Made by a program: the position numbers and the translations under genes. From IMG/VR virus record IMGVR_UViG_3300010885_068468, positions 1-24,616 of that record: a stretch of DNA of 24,616 bases. The stretch is one strand, 5' to 3'. The notes beneath the pieces are model-generated. The model saw only the letters and a program-made list of their open reading frames with translations. It had not been told where the DNA came from and searched no databases. This DNA comes from a virus. Positions 7,020 through 17,549 of this stretch are shown here, piece after piece. Each line of letters begins with the position of its first letter. Positions within the stretch are counted from its first letter, which is position 1.

Positions 7020-10000
7020 ATGACAATTAAATCTATTGCAACTACCAATATATATAATACAATCGCTGAGTCTGTTTATGATGAATTGCTGACATCTAGT
7101 TCGATATTTTATACCTATATTGGTAGAATAATGGATTATGTTGGCACAGAAAACATTGCATTAGACAATAAAAAATATGAAAATATAGTAAGAAATAATA
7201 TTGTATATTTGAAAAGAGTTAATCTCAATGATATTTCTCATGTAATAAAAAGAATAGATTGGAATAATGGAACAATATATGACATGTATGATGATGAGTA
7301 TCATGGTGGAAGTATATCAGGTATAACTATTGAAAATAGTGGGTCAGGATATAGTGCATCTACTGTTGCATATGTTGATGGTGGAAAAGGAAGGAATGCT
7401 GATATTTCTGTCAATGTATCTCCTTTCGATGGAAGTATATCGGGATTTACTATTAATGATGCTGGTGTTGATTATTCCAGTATTCCTACCATTAGTGTTG
7501 TTGGCACTGGCACAGGTGCTTCTGCTACTGCAGTTCTTTCTAGTTCATATACTACACATTCTGGTGCTTCTACTTTGAGAGGAGCAAATTTTTATGTATT
7601 GACCACCGAATATAATGTATATAAATGTTTAGATAATAATAATAATGCTATTTCTACAATAATGCCAGCAAAAACGGCTCTTGATCCATTTATATTGGCA
7701 GATGGATATATGTGGAAATTTATGTATCATATTCCTGCATCATTGAGAAAGAAATTCTTGACACTACAGAATATACCTGTATTTAATGTATTAACTTCTG
7801 GATTTTATAGTAATGGAGGAATAGATTATGTTTCTGTGACAGACGGTGGAAGTGGATATACATCTTCTGGATCTGAAGAATTATATGTTGTTGGCGATGG
7901 AACAGGAGCAGTATTATCTATGCATGCGTCTGCAGTAAGTAAAGAAATTTCTTCTATAGATATAGCAAATAAAGGCATAAGATATTTGTCTGATACAAAC
8001 AGAAATATAATTTCTATATCAAAATCTACTGTTTCTAGTGTATGTACTTTGACAATAACTACAGAATATAACCATAGGTTGGTAGTTGGCGTTAGTATAA
8101 CAATTTCAAATGCTGATAGTGATTATAATGCAACTTATATTGTAAATACTATTACAAGTCCGGATGTATTTACAGTAATTAAAACTGTAAATGGTACTGG
8201 AAATGTTGATACACCATATGGTATGATCGGAAGAATTACTTCTGCAATTAATATTCAAAGTGTGCAAATAGTAGATAATATTGCTACTGTTACTACTGTG
8301 TCTGCTCATTCATATAATGAAGGTAATATAGTAAGTATAGTAGGTACTAGTATTTCTGCATTTAATACAAAACATATTATAGAAAAAATAAATAATTCTA
8401 CATCATTTACTATTTCTTTTGTTGGTTCCGGAAGCAGCAATATTGTTGGTAATGTTATACAAGCAGATAATTGTATAAATTCATTTTCAAGAACATCTAA
8501 TATAATCACTCTTTCAACAAAAAATGTCCATAATTTTTTCGCTCCATTAACTATTTCATCTGTTTCAGTTGCAACAAATATTGTTACTGTAACTTCTAAT
8601 GATCATGGTTTGCGTAATGGTCATGTTGTAACCATTACAGGTACTACTTCGTTTGATATATCAGCAACAACAATTTCATCTGTGACAGCAAACACTTTCA
8701 CATATTCTAAAGTGACCTCTGGTTCAGCCGAGACTGTTGGGTATATAAATTGTCCAGTAAATATTACCAATTTGAATGGGTATACAGGTACTGCATATAG
8801 TATTATTAGTGTTGTGAATAGTAAAAGTATAACATTTTCATTAGTTGGATCAGATGCATCTTTAACTAATCCTGCAGCATTACTGACATATAAAACAACT
8901 TTAAGAATATCTGCGGCTGCTTCGAGTGGGATAGGAAAATATGTTGGTAATACCACTGCAGTATTAGAGCCAAATGTTCAATTAAAAAGAGGATTTGATT
9001 ATACTGCAGTACCTACTATAATAATCCCTGATGCTAATGGTACATATGCAAACTTTACGGGACAATGTGGAGAATCTTCTGCATTTACTGGTATAAGTAA
9101 TTATGTTTCTCAGTTTGTTGGTTCTATAAGTGGTGGTACAAATCAATTAGTGATTACTTCAGTTTCTAGTGGAGTTATTTTAGTTGGTCAGACTATTAGT
9201 GGTAATGGAATTACAGCAGGAACTACAATAACTGGATTTGTTTCTGGTACAAATGGAAATTCTGGCACATATACAGTAAGTACAAATCAAACTTTTACGT
9301 CTACTACTATATATGGGTATATAGGAAATAATGTATCTTTTGTTGCAGGAATTGCTACAACTGGTGTTATGACAATATCTACAATAAATTCTGGTGTTGT
9401 TATTATAGGACAAACTGTAACAGGAGCTAATATTGCAATTGGGACTACGATAACTGGCTTTGTTTCTGGTATAAATGGTGGGGTTGGTGTATATACGTTG
9501 TCGTGGAGTCCTACTGTTGCCATTGTTGTTGGTACTGTAGTTGTTGGTAGTATTGTAACCAATAAATTATTAGTCACTGCAAAATCAAATGGTACAATTA
9601 CTGTAGGACAAACAATTTCTGGTGTTGGAATCACAGCAGGGACTACAATAACAGAATTTCTTTATGGTACAATTGGTAGTGTTGGTATATATTCTATTAG
9701 TTCTACACATAATATTTCTTCTGCAGCAATTACAGCAACAAAAAATAATAGTATATTAACTGTTAGTGCAGTATCTGGTGGTACTATTGAAATTGGTCAA
9801 ACAATTGCTGGTACAAATATTATAAGTGGTACAATAATTTCAGGATTTATTTCTGGAACATTAGGTGGTACTGGTACATATAATATAAATAATTCCCAAT
9901 TTTTCTCCAGCACTAGTATTACTGTTTCTGCTACTGTTACCGTAACAAAAACTGCAGATTATATATCAAATATAACTATTGCAAAAGCTGGGAGTGGTTA

Positions 10001-11378
10001 TATTACACCACCAACAATATATTTTAACGGTGGCAGTATAAATATGGCATCTGCTACTGCATCTATTTCTTCTGGAGCTGTCACTTCTATTCTAATGACG
10101 CAATTTGGATCTGGATATAATACTGCTCCTACAATAAAAATAACTGGAGGTAATGGTACTGGTGCAACAGCAGTTGCTACAATATCTAAAGGATTAGTTG
10201 TCAGCATATTAATAACAAATAGTGGATCAGGATATACTGTTGCTCCTCTAGTATATTTTTCAGGTACAAGTGATTTATGTTGTTCGGCTACTGCAATATT
10301 ATATAAAGGAAAAATTGATCGCGTTGAGATAGATAGTGTAATCGATAGTGTAAAAATTGTAGATCCAGGAAAAGGATATCTTTCGAGTGCAACAGCATCT
10401 ATTACTGTTGAAGGTGATGGTACTGGTGCAGTACTTACGCCATATATAAAAAATAATACTATAAAATATATTTCTATTGATAATAAAGGAGAAGGGTATA
10501 CATATGCAGATTTAACTGTAATAGGAAATTCTACTGTTACTGCAACAGCAATTGCAAATATTAATACTACAAACATCAGTGGACAATTAGATACAAATCA
10601 ATATAATGTAGAAATTCTTGCTGCTTTTGGTGCGATACATGTAATAAAAGTGGTTAATGGTGGTACAGGATATATAAATGGTGAAGTTGTAAAAATAATA
10701 GGTGATGGTGGTTCTGCTGAAGCTACTGTAATTGTAGATGCTTATGGTGTAATCACAAAAGTGACCATAACAAATTATGGATACGGATATAATATAGCTT
10801 CTGCATCTGTTGTCTCTCTCTATGGATCAGGAGCAAATCTTCGTCCAATTATTTCTCCTGTTGGTGGACATGGAAAAAATGCAATTGTAGAATTGTATGC
10901 AGATAATTTGATGTTCTTTACTAAATTATCTTTTGCGGATACCTATAATTCGTATCCAATTACTAATAATTTTTATCAATATGGATTGTTTAGATCTCCA
11001 AATATATACGAAACAAGTAAAAATTTTACAGGACAATTAGGATGTATTTGTTATGATACTATTGGTATATTTAACAGTAATGATTTCCCACAAGGCGGAA
11101 CAGTAAAAATAATTGCTAATAATATAGATAATTTATTTAATATTGTAGAATTAAAAACTTCTGGAATGTTGTTGCAACAACAAAATATAAATTCTTATAT
11201 TCCTTTTATTGGAGATATAGTAACAAATATTTCTAATAATATAAGTTTTACGATAACAAATATAAATTATCCTACAGTAGATAAATTTAGCGGAGATATT
11301 ATTGATATAAATAATGTAAATGGGTTTAATAAAACTCCAAATCAAATAATATCATTAAGAACATTAATTAATATCTAA
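7020..11378 (+). CDS. 8: Baseplate wedge gp8-like protein, greatly enlarged by internal beta-repeats
   Basis: The protein has 1452 residues against 334 in T4 gp8. Family signals lie at the two ends. Residues ~25-90 carry FYTYIGRIMDY, then HVIKRIDWNNGTIYDMYDDE (gp8 has VIPRRDW). Residues 200-240 carry VYKCLDNNNNAIST, then ILADGYMWKFMYHIP (gp8: VYRCLD and DGYVWEYLFEIP). Residues ~1282-1328 carry GGHGKNAIVELYA and FYQYGLFRSP, typical of gp8-like proteins of marine T4-like phages. About 1000 residues between are inserted beta-repeats of two kinds (GSGY units and GQTISG units). gp8 binds gp7 and gp10 at the wedge periphery. The start has only a weak ribosome site (AAGTAGATATAATAAAATG); the stop of the preceding gene is 21 bp away. 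The insertions could make this wedge corner a surface-exposed adhesive arm, which is inference. Confidence 0.8.
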   Translation: MTIKSIATTNIYNTIAESVYDELLTSSSIFYTYIGRIMDYVGTENIALDNKKYENIVRNNIVYLKRVNLNDISHVIKRIDWNNGTIYDMYDDEYHGGSISGITIENSGSGYSASTVAYVDGGKGRNADISVNVSPFDGSISGFTINDAGVDYSSIPTISVVGTGTGASATAVLSSSYTTHSGASTLRGANFYVLTTEYNVYKCLDNNNNAISTIMPAKTALDPFILADGYMWKFMYHIPASLRKKFLTLQNIPVFNVLTSGFYSNGGIDYVSVTDGGSGYTSSGSEELYVVGDGTGAVLSMHASAVSKEISSIDIANKGIRYLSDTNRNIISISKSTVSSVCTLTITTEYNHRLVVGVSITISNADSDYNATYIVNTITSPDVFTVIKTVNGTGNVDTPYGMIGRITSAINIQSVQIVDNIATVTTVSAHSYNEGNIVSIVGTSISAFNTKHIIEKINNSTSFTISFVGSGSSNIVGNVIQADNCINSFSRTSNIITLSTKNVHNFFAPLTISSVSVATNIVTVTSNDHGLRNGHVVTITGTTSFDISATTISSVTANTFTYSKVTSGSAETVGYINCPVNITNLNGYTGTAYSIISVVNSKSITFSLVGSDASLTNPAALLTYKTTLRISAAASSGIGKYVGNTTAVLEPNVQLKRGFDYTAVPTIIIPDANGTYANFTGQCGESSAFTGISNYVSQFVGSISGGTNQLVITSVSSGVILVGQTISGNGITAGTTITGFVSGTNGNSGTYTVSTNQTFTSTTIYGYIGNNVSFVAGIATTGVMTISTINSGVVIIGQTVTGANIAIGTTITGFVSGINGGVGVYTLSWSPTVAIVVGTVVVGSIVTNKLLVTAKSNGTITVGQTISGVGITAGTTITEFLYGTIGSVGIYSISSTHNISSAAITATKNNSILTVSAVSGGTIEIGQTIAGTNIISGTIISGFISGTLGGTGTYNINNSQFFSSTSITVSATVTVTKTADYISNITIAKAGSGYITPPTIYFNGGSINMASATASISSGAVTSILMTQFGSGYNTAPTIKITGGNGTGATAVATISKGLVVSILITNSGSGYTVAPLVYFSGTSDLCCSATAILYKGKIDRVEIDSVIDSVKIVDPGKGYLSSATASITVEGDGTGAVLTPYIKNNTIKYISIDNKGEGYTYADLTVIGNSTVTATAIANINTTNISGQLDTNQYNVEILAAFGAIHVIKVVNGGTGYINGEVVKIIGDGGSAEATVIVDAYGVITKVTITNYGYGYNIASASVVSLYGSGANLRPIISPVGGHGKNAIVELYADNLMFFTKLSFADTYNSYPITNNFYQYGLFRSPNIYETSKNFTGQLGCICYDTIGIFNSNDFPQGGTVKIIANNIDNLFNIVELKTSGMLLQQQNINSYIPFIGDIVTNISNNISFTITNINYPTVDKFSGDIIDINNVNGFNKTPNQIISLRTLINI
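9110..9945 (+). repeat. Four tandem GQTISG units in the gp8-like gene
   Basis: Four protein units share the pattern SG-x-I-x-VGQTISG-x-GI-x-AGTTITGF-x-SGT followed by GTY. The GQT codons are at 9186, 9408, 9606 and 9795, giving periods of 222, 198 and 189 bp. A fifth related unit is in the small upstream gene (GQT at 6642). Confidence 0.75.
9955..10860 (+). repeat. Array of GSGY-type beta-repeats in the gp8-like gene
   Basis: At least six protein units of the type AGSGYITPPTIYF, FGSGYNTAPTIKI, SGSGYTVAPLVYF, GKGYLSS, GEGYTYADL, GTGYINGE and YGYGYN occur, spaced about 35-65 residues. Earlier copies sit near 7330-7530 and 7830-7900. The same unit occurs in the gp7-like protein, which suggests module exchange between neighbouring wedge genes. 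Confidence 0.7.
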
Positions 11379-11388
11379 CTGGATACAT

Positions 11389-14300
11389 ATGAAAACATTC
11401 CCACAGGCTCCTTATTTTGATGATTTCTCTGCCGATAATAATTTTTTAAAAATTCTTTTTCAACCAGGATATGCTGTACAGACAAGAGAATTGAATCAGG
11501 CACAAACAATTCTACAAAATCAAATTACATCCTTTGGGAATCATATTTTTAAAGAAGGAGCAATGGTCATTCCTGGTCATATTTCCTATGAACAAAAGGT
11601 AGATTGTATAAAATTACAATCTACTAATTCTACAAATACAAAAATAGCAACATTTTTAAATTCTTTTATTGGTAAAACTATTATTGGAACAGTTTCTGGT
11701 ATAACTGCCTATGTAATACATGCCGAAGTAGAAACAGATACAGATGCCAATACATTATATATTAGATATATACAATCGAATGGTTCGAATGGTACTTTTA
11801 TAGATAATGAGACAATTCGCACATCAGATTCTGTGCCACTTACTGCAAACACTGCCGTATCGTCTACTGTCAATAAAGGCAGTCTTGTTATGTTACAGGC
11901 AGGTATATATTACACGAAAGGTTATTTTGTTTTAGTACAAGCAAAAACTATATCCTTAGACAAATATACTACAACACCTAGCTATAATGTAGGTTTAAGA
12001 ATTACAGAAAATATTCTTACTGCAGAAGATGATCGGACTCTTAATGATAATGCAATTGGAGAATATAATTATAATGCTCCTGGAGCAAATAGATATAAAA
12101 TAGCTACAAATCTAGAAAAAATTTCATTGACTGCTACTGACACAACAAACTTTCTTACTTTATTGACAGTAGAAAATGGTGTATTAGAAAATATTGTTTC
12201 AAAAACAGATTATTCAGAATTAGAAAAAACTCTTGCAAGAAGAACATATGATGAATCTGGAGATTATTCTGTAAGTCCTGCGACACTAGATATTAGACAC
12301 AATAGAGATAATAATAGAGGAACATGGAAAAATAATACTGTATATGAAATTGGAGATTTAATAACATATAGTGGAAATACTTATAGATGTTCTTCTATTT
12401 CTACAGGAATTTCTGGTAGTACTGCTCCTACATATGCAGCAGATTATACTTATTTTTCTGATAGTGGTGTAGTATGGCAATATACTACAACTCCAATATA
12501 TAATCGAGGAATATATAATCCAAATACAAATGCTTTAGCAGATAGTAAAAAAATATCTCTTGGGTTAGTAGGAGGTAAATTTTATGTTAAAGGATATGAA
12601 CTCGAAAAACATGCCACTTCATATGTCACATTAGATAAAGCAAGAGATTTTCAAAATAGTAGTAATGTGGTAATGACTCCAACAGTTGGATATTATGTAA
12701 AAGTGACAAATTTATATAGTACTCCTAGTGTAGCTATGCCTATTATAAGTTTGTATGATAATTTTACTGCTACTGCTGGTACTCTTAGTGGTAATGTTGT
12801 AGGTACTGCAAGAGTTCGTCACATAGAATCAGATGACAATACACCTGGAAATGCAAGTACTGCAGTATTTAAAGTATTTTTGTTTGATGTACAAATGAAT
12901 GTTGGAAAAACATTTGCTAATGATGTAAGACAATTATATAAAGCTGGAACTCCTAATTTTACTGCAGATATTGTCCCAACATGGACAAAAATAACAGGAA
13001 CGGCAACAGTACCATCTACGAATACTATTACTGGATATAATACAATATTTTCTACTGAACTAAGAGTAAACGATTATATTAGTTTAGATGCATTAACTGC
13101 AATTAAAGTCGCAACAATACCAAATACTTCTTCAATAACAGGTATAATTTCAACAGTAAATACTATTCCACGAAACATATATATCCAAAGTGCAACAATA
13201 TATGAATCTGGTAACGTAGCATCATATTTTTATTTACCAAATTCTTATGTAAGAAGTGTTAGAAATATTGATGATATCACTGTTAATACACAATATTATA
13301 TTACCAGAAAATATGAAGGACAGACAGGTAGTTCAATAACATTATCAACTGCAGGAGAAACATTTGCTCCTACTACAAATATATCAAACTATTTGATTAT
13401 TAATAATTCTAATAATTTATCTATTAGTGGTGCATCATTATCAGTAGATGCAACAGGAAAAATTCTAAGTGGCATTAGTGGGTGGACTACATCATATACT
13501 TTATATGCTACAATTGTAAAAACTGCAAAAGAAAAATTAAAAACTTCTGTTTTAGGCACTAAAACTACTACTACTCAAGTAGAGGTTCAGAGTTCTGTTA
13601 TTTCTTTGGGTGTTGCAGATGTATATAATATTGTAAATATTATGGTATATCCTGCTTCATATAATCCTATAAGTGGTGCTGGAATAGATATTACAGATAA
13701 TTATATTTTAGACTATGGAATAAGAGATACGCACTATGGTCTATCAAGTATAGTATTGAAATCTGGATATTTTCCTCCAAATGGGGCAATAAGAATTAAA
13801 TATGAATATTTTTCTCATGGAGATGGAGATTATTTTTCTATAGATTCATATAAAAATGTTATTCCATATGACACAATTCCATATGACCAAAGAGACATAT
13901 TAGATTTTAGACCTGTATTAAAATCTGATGGAACATTTGAAGGTACAAATAATGGTATCGTTAAACGAGGATATAATATAACTGCAGATTACTCGTATTA
14001 CTTATCAAGAGTAGATTTATTATCTATAGACACTACAGGAAAATATTTTGTTACAACAGGTATTCCTAGTTTAACACCAAAAGTACCGAATGTCGATAGT
14101 CAAGGAATGTTATTGTATACTTTTGATATGAATCCATATACAATAGACGTATCATCTAATTCAATAGATGTTACTATGCAGGAAAATAAAAGATATACAA
14201 TGCGCGACATTGGATCATTAGAAAAAAGAATTGATAATTTAGAATATTATACTTCTTTGTGCCTTTTGGAACAAGAAACAAAAGCTTTATCAGTTCCTGA

Positions 14301-17300
14301 TTCAAAAGGATTAGAAAGATATAAAAATGGATTTTTAGTTGATAATTTTTCTGACCATGGAATTGGTGACGTTGATTCTTTAGATTATAGATGTTCTATT
14401 GATCAAGAAAAAAATGAATTGCGACCAGAACATAATACAAAAAATATAAAATTAGTCGAATTCTATACTACTAATGAACAAAGAAATTCTGCAGGGTATG
14501 CCATAACAGGAGATTTAATTACTTTACCGTATACACATAAAGTTTTTATTGATCAACCCATTGCTTCACGAGTATCTAATATAAACCCATTTGCTGTATT
14601 TACATTTATTGGTAGTACAGAATTCACTCCTGCATCTGATGATTGGTTCGAGACTACTCGTTTGCCAAATAAAATTGTGCAAAAAGAGGGGAACTATGAA
14701 TTAACTAAAAAAATATTACAATCTTCTGGGGTACTTGGTACAGTTTGGGGATCATGGAAAACCACATGGGTCGGTATAGAGAAGCCAGATGTGACAATAG
14801 TCAAAGGAAAGGCTCATGGTATTGTTGCAAAATTTGATGATGGAAGCACATCTACAATAAAAAATCTCGGTTTTACAGATACAGTAGCCGATAAAAAATG
14901 GCCATTCAAAAAGGCAGATTTACAATTACAAACAAAAATTACTACAGACTCTGTAAGATCTGGTGTAAGAACTTCAGTTACTGCAAAATTTGATAATGAA
15001 GTAATAGATGATAAAGTAGTTTCTACTTCTATTATTCCATACATGAGAGCAAGAAATATAGTTTTTCTTGCAAGAGGATTGAAACCATCTGCATTATTTT
15101 ATCCATTTTTTGATAATATTAATGTTTCTGCATATATTGTTCCTGCATCATCTATTACAATTACTACGATACTAGGATTTACTTCTATATTTGATTATAA
15201 TACCAATGTTGGTAGTAATGGTGCAGAAGTAGCAAGACGTATAAGTGGACAAGTAAATGATTCTCTCACGAAAGGAGATATTATTACTGGATCTATTTCT
15301 AATGCAACTGCAGTAGTAACTTTACAAGAAAATCGTAATGATGGTACTATAATATTAAAAGTTGTAAATATTATAGGTGCTTTTGTTGCTAATGATATTA
15401 TTGTTGGTTCTATTTCAAAAGCAAGAGGAAGTATAAAAACTATTGAAACTAAAGCTTTAGGAGATACCTTACTATCTAATATTAATGGTGATATCACAGG
15501 AATTTTTAATGTTCCTAATACAGACAGCATCAGATTTACTACTGGCGAAAAAGAATTTGTGTTGACTACATCTTCTTTAAATGGTTCAGATTTCAATTCT
15601 ATTGTGAGAAGTAATTTCCATGCTTCTGGAATATTACAAACAAAACAACAAACAGTAGAATCTGTAAGAAATGCTACTGTGGCAACAGAAAGAGTTTCAG
15701 GTTCAAAAACTACTTTCACTACAGGAAAAACGACTGTAAATACATGGTATGATCCACTTGCACAATCTTTTCTTATTAATAGTAAAGGTGGGGCATTTCT
15801 TTCTAAAGTAGACGTATATTTTTCTGCAAAAGATAGCACTATCCCTGTTCGTATGCATATACGAGAAATGGTGAATGGTTCTCCAGGAAAAGTAATTTTA
15901 CCATTTTCTGAATGTATATTATCTTCTAATGATGTAAATATATCTACTAGAACAGTTATTGGAAATGATGGCAATAAATATCAGGCTCCAGATACACCTA
16001 CAACATTTGTTTTCCCTTCTCCTGTATATGTACAAGACAATACAGAATATTGTGTAGTATTGATGTCAAATTCTGATCAATATTATGTATGGACAGCATA
16101 CGCAAAAGATAAAAAGATTGATGCAGATGGTACAATAGACAGACAGCCATATATGGGAGTACTGTTCAAATCACAAAATTCTTCTACATGGACTGCAGAA
16201 CAAAATGAAGATCTAAAGTTTACTATATACAGATCACAATTTGCTACTAATGTTACTGCTGGAGTAATTTTTAATAATACTGTATTAAATCCAGACATTC
16301 TTACTATAAATCCTATACAGACTACTTCTGGTACTACTAAAGTAAGAATATACCATTATAACCATGGAATGGTTTCTGGGGATACTGTAATATTATCAGG
16401 AATAACTGCTGCTATTAATGGCGTTCCTTTTACAGAATTTACAACTTTAACAGGAAAAACTATTTCTAATGTTGATGTTGATTCGTATATGATAGATGTT
16501 ACTACTTCCCCAAGTAGTAGTGGATTTGGTGGTGGAAGTTCTGTTACTGCAACAGCAAACATAAAATATGATGTATTGAATACTAATATGAACCATATGG
16601 ATTTTCCTGATACTTCTTTAGGATTTAATGTCAGAAGTACAACATATTCTTCTAATATATTAGATTCTTATCCAAGTGATATAATTCTCGGTAAAGATAT
16701 GATATTTACTTCTACAAGAATTATTGCATCACCAATTAATCAAGTAAATAAATTAAATAATAAAACTTCTTTCGAGTTATTGGCAAATATATCTTCTTCT
16801 AATGACAGTATTTCTCCTGTAATTGATACTTCACGTTGCTCTATGGTTGCAGTATCTAATAGAATTAATAATATTGATAAGAGTTATAATATAAATCCAT
16901 TTGATATAAGAATAGTATCTACTACTAAAGCATTTAATACAATTGTAGTAAATACAAATTCAATTTCGGCTACCAATTCGACAAGATTAGAATTATTGAC
17001 AATTATTCCAGGAAAATCTATATACATTACTGGATTTGGTGCAAATACTGCGTTTAATGGTCTGCCAATATTAGTAAAATCTATTGTTGATGACGGAACT
17101 ACTATTACTCTTTACCTTGATGTTATTTTTGCTGCAGAAACTACACCAACATTGACTATTAAGGTAGGAGATTATTTTGTTTCAGAAATTGTTCCTGTCA
17201 ATAGTAGCAGTATTGCATCATATGTAACAAAAATTGTTACATTAGAAAATACTTCTAAATCATTTAAGATATTATATTCATATAATAAACCTGCAGAATG

Positions 17301-17547
17301 TTTTATCGATATATATTATAAACTTGCAGATACGGCATCAATAGGAAATCTGATAAATACTACATATACATTATTGAATCCTTCAACAACAATGGTATCT
17401 ACTTCAAATTATAATACATTCTATGATATGGCATATGATGCAACAGTTTCTCCTTTTACTGCAATAGTAGTAAAAATAGTAATGAGAAGTACTACTTCTG
17501 CAAAAGTTCCTAGACTGAAAGATTTTAGATTGATCGCTCTTGCATAA
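11389..17547 (+). CDS. Very large DUF4815-type baseplate/tail structural protein
   Basis: This is the largest gene here, 2052 residues. The N-terminus has the DUF4815 pattern of T4-like cyanophage structural proteins: YFDDFSADNNFLKILFQPGY, then QTRELNQAQTILQNQI and GNHIFKEGAMVIPG. Residues ~307-367 resemble a small carbohydrate-binding module (TWKNNTVYEIGDLITYSGNT, then APTY and VWQYT). Residues ~938-965 (MRDIGSLEKRIDNLEYYTSL) look like a short coiled coil. From ~1450, WYDPLAQSFLINSKGGAFLS, then PVRMHIREMVNGSPG and NTEYCVVLMS, form a conserved beta-domain seen in these proteins. The C-terminal third is beta-rich. By position it takes the place of the gp9-gp10 pin and fibre-attachment genes of T4, but similarity to those is not visible. 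The ATG follows TGGATAC. A link to adsorption is inferred from context. Confidence 0.85.
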   Translation: MKTFPQAPYFDDFSADNNFLKILFQPGYAVQTRELNQAQTILQNQITSFGNHIFKEGAMVIPGHISYEQKVDCIKLQSTNSTNTKIATFLNSFIGKTIIGTVSGITAYVIHAEVETDTDANTLYIRYIQSNGSNGTFIDNETIRTSDSVPLTANTAVSSTVNKGSLVMLQAGIYYTKGYFVLVQAKTISLDKYTTTPSYNVGLRITENILTAEDDRTLNDNAIGEYNYNAPGANRYKIATNLEKISLTATDTTNFLTLLTVENGVLENIVSKTDYSELEKTLARRTYDESGDYSVSPATLDIRHNRDNNRGTWKNNTVYEIGDLITYSGNTYRCSSISTGISGSTAPTYAADYTYFSDSGVVWQYTTTPIYNRGIYNPNTNALADSKKISLGLVGGKFYVKGYELEKHATSYVTLDKARDFQNSSNVVMTPTVGYYVKVTNLYSTPSVAMPIISLYDNFTATAGTLSGNVVGTARVRHIESDDNTPGNASTAVFKVFLFDVQMNVGKTFANDVRQLYKAGTPNFTADIVPTWTKITGTATVPSTNTITGYNTIFSTELRVNDYISLDALTAIKVATIPNTSSITGIISTVNTIPRNIYIQSATIYESGNVASYFYLPNSYVRSVRNIDDITVNTQYYITRKYEGQTGSSITLSTAGETFAPTTNISNYLIINNSNNLSISGASLSVDATGKILSGISGWTTSYTLYATIVKTAKEKLKTSVLGTKTTTTQVEVQSSVISLGVADVYNIVNIMVYPASYNPISGAGIDITDNYILDYGIRDTHYGLSSIVLKSGYFPPNGAIRIKYEYFSHGDGDYFSIDSYKNVIPYDTIPYDQRDILDFRPVLKSDGTFEGTNNGIVKRGYNITADYSYYLSRVDLLSIDTTGKYFVTTGIPSLTPKVPNVDSQGMLLYTFDMNPYTIDVSSNSIDVTMQENKRYTMRDIGSLEKRIDNLEYYTSLCLLEQETKALSVPDSKGLERYKNGFLVDNFSDHGIGDVDSLDYRCSIDQEKNELRPEHNTKNIKLVEFYTTNEQRNSAGYAITGDLITLPYTHKVFIDQPIASRVSNINPFAVFTFIGSTEFTPASDDWFETTRLPNKIVQKEGNYELTKKILQSSGVLGTVWGSWKTTWVGIEKPDVTIVKGKAHGIVAKFDDGSTSTIKNLGFTDTVADKKWPFKKADLQLQTKITTDSVRSGVRTSVTAKFDNEVIDDKVVSTSIIPYMRARNIVFLARGLKPSALFYPFFDNINVSAYIVPASSITITTILGFTSIFDYNTNVGSNGAEVARRISGQVNDSLTKGDIITGSISNATAVVTLQENRNDGTIILKVVNIIGAFVANDIIVGSISKARGSIKTIETKALGDTLLSNINGDITGIFNVPNTDSIRFTTGEKEFVLTTSSLNGSDFNSIVRSNFHASGILQTKQQTVESVRNATVATERVSGSKTTFTTGKTTVNTWYDPLAQSFLINSKGGAFLSKVDVYFSAKDSTIPVRMHIREMVNGSPGKVILPFSECILSSNDVNISTRTVIGNDGNKYQAPDTPTTFVFPSPVYVQDNTEYCVVLMSNSDQYYVWTAYAKDKKIDADGTIDRQPYMGVLFKSQNSSTWTAEQNEDLKFTIYRSQFATNVTAGVIFNNTVLNPDILTINPIQTTSGTTKVRIYHYNHGMVSGDTVILSGITAAINGVPFTEFTTLTGKTISNVDVDSYMIDVTTSPSSSGFGGGSSVTATANIKYDVLNTNMNHMDFPDTSLGFNVRSTTYSSNILDSYPSDIILGKDMIFTSTRIIASPINQVNKLNNKTSFELLANISSSNDSISPVIDTSRCSMVAVSNRINNIDKSYNINPFDIRIVSTTKAFNTIVVNTNSISATNSTRLELLTIIPGKSIYITGFGANTAFNGLPILVKSIVDDGTTITLYLDVIFAAETTPTLTIKVGDYFVSEIVPVNSSSIASYVTKIVTLENTSKSFKILYSYNKPAECFIDIYYKLADTASIGNLINTTYTLLNPSTTMVSTSNYNTFYDMAYDATVSPFTAIVVKIVMRSTTSAKVPRLKDFRLIALA

Positions 17548-17549
17548 AT

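Noticed and set aside
9998-10576. 192-codon minus-strand open frame inside the gp8-like gene
   Set aside because: Its Val/Ile/Pro-rich translation is the mirror of the GSGY repeats on the plus strand; no start signals.
9110-10860. CRISPR array or diversity-generating retroelement template
   Set aside because: Repeats are diverged, coding and long-period, with no spacer pattern; no reverse transcriptase or adenine-biased copy pair is seen in the window.
15195-15974. 259-codon open frame on the minus strand inside the giant protein gene
   Set aside because: It is opposite the best conserved part of the DUF4815-type protein, lacks a ribosome site and has only composition-driven protein sequence.
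11389-17547. Assignment of the giant protein as gp10
   Set aside because: Gene order would allow it, but no T4 gp10 motif could be recognised; only the DUF4815-type pattern is supported.
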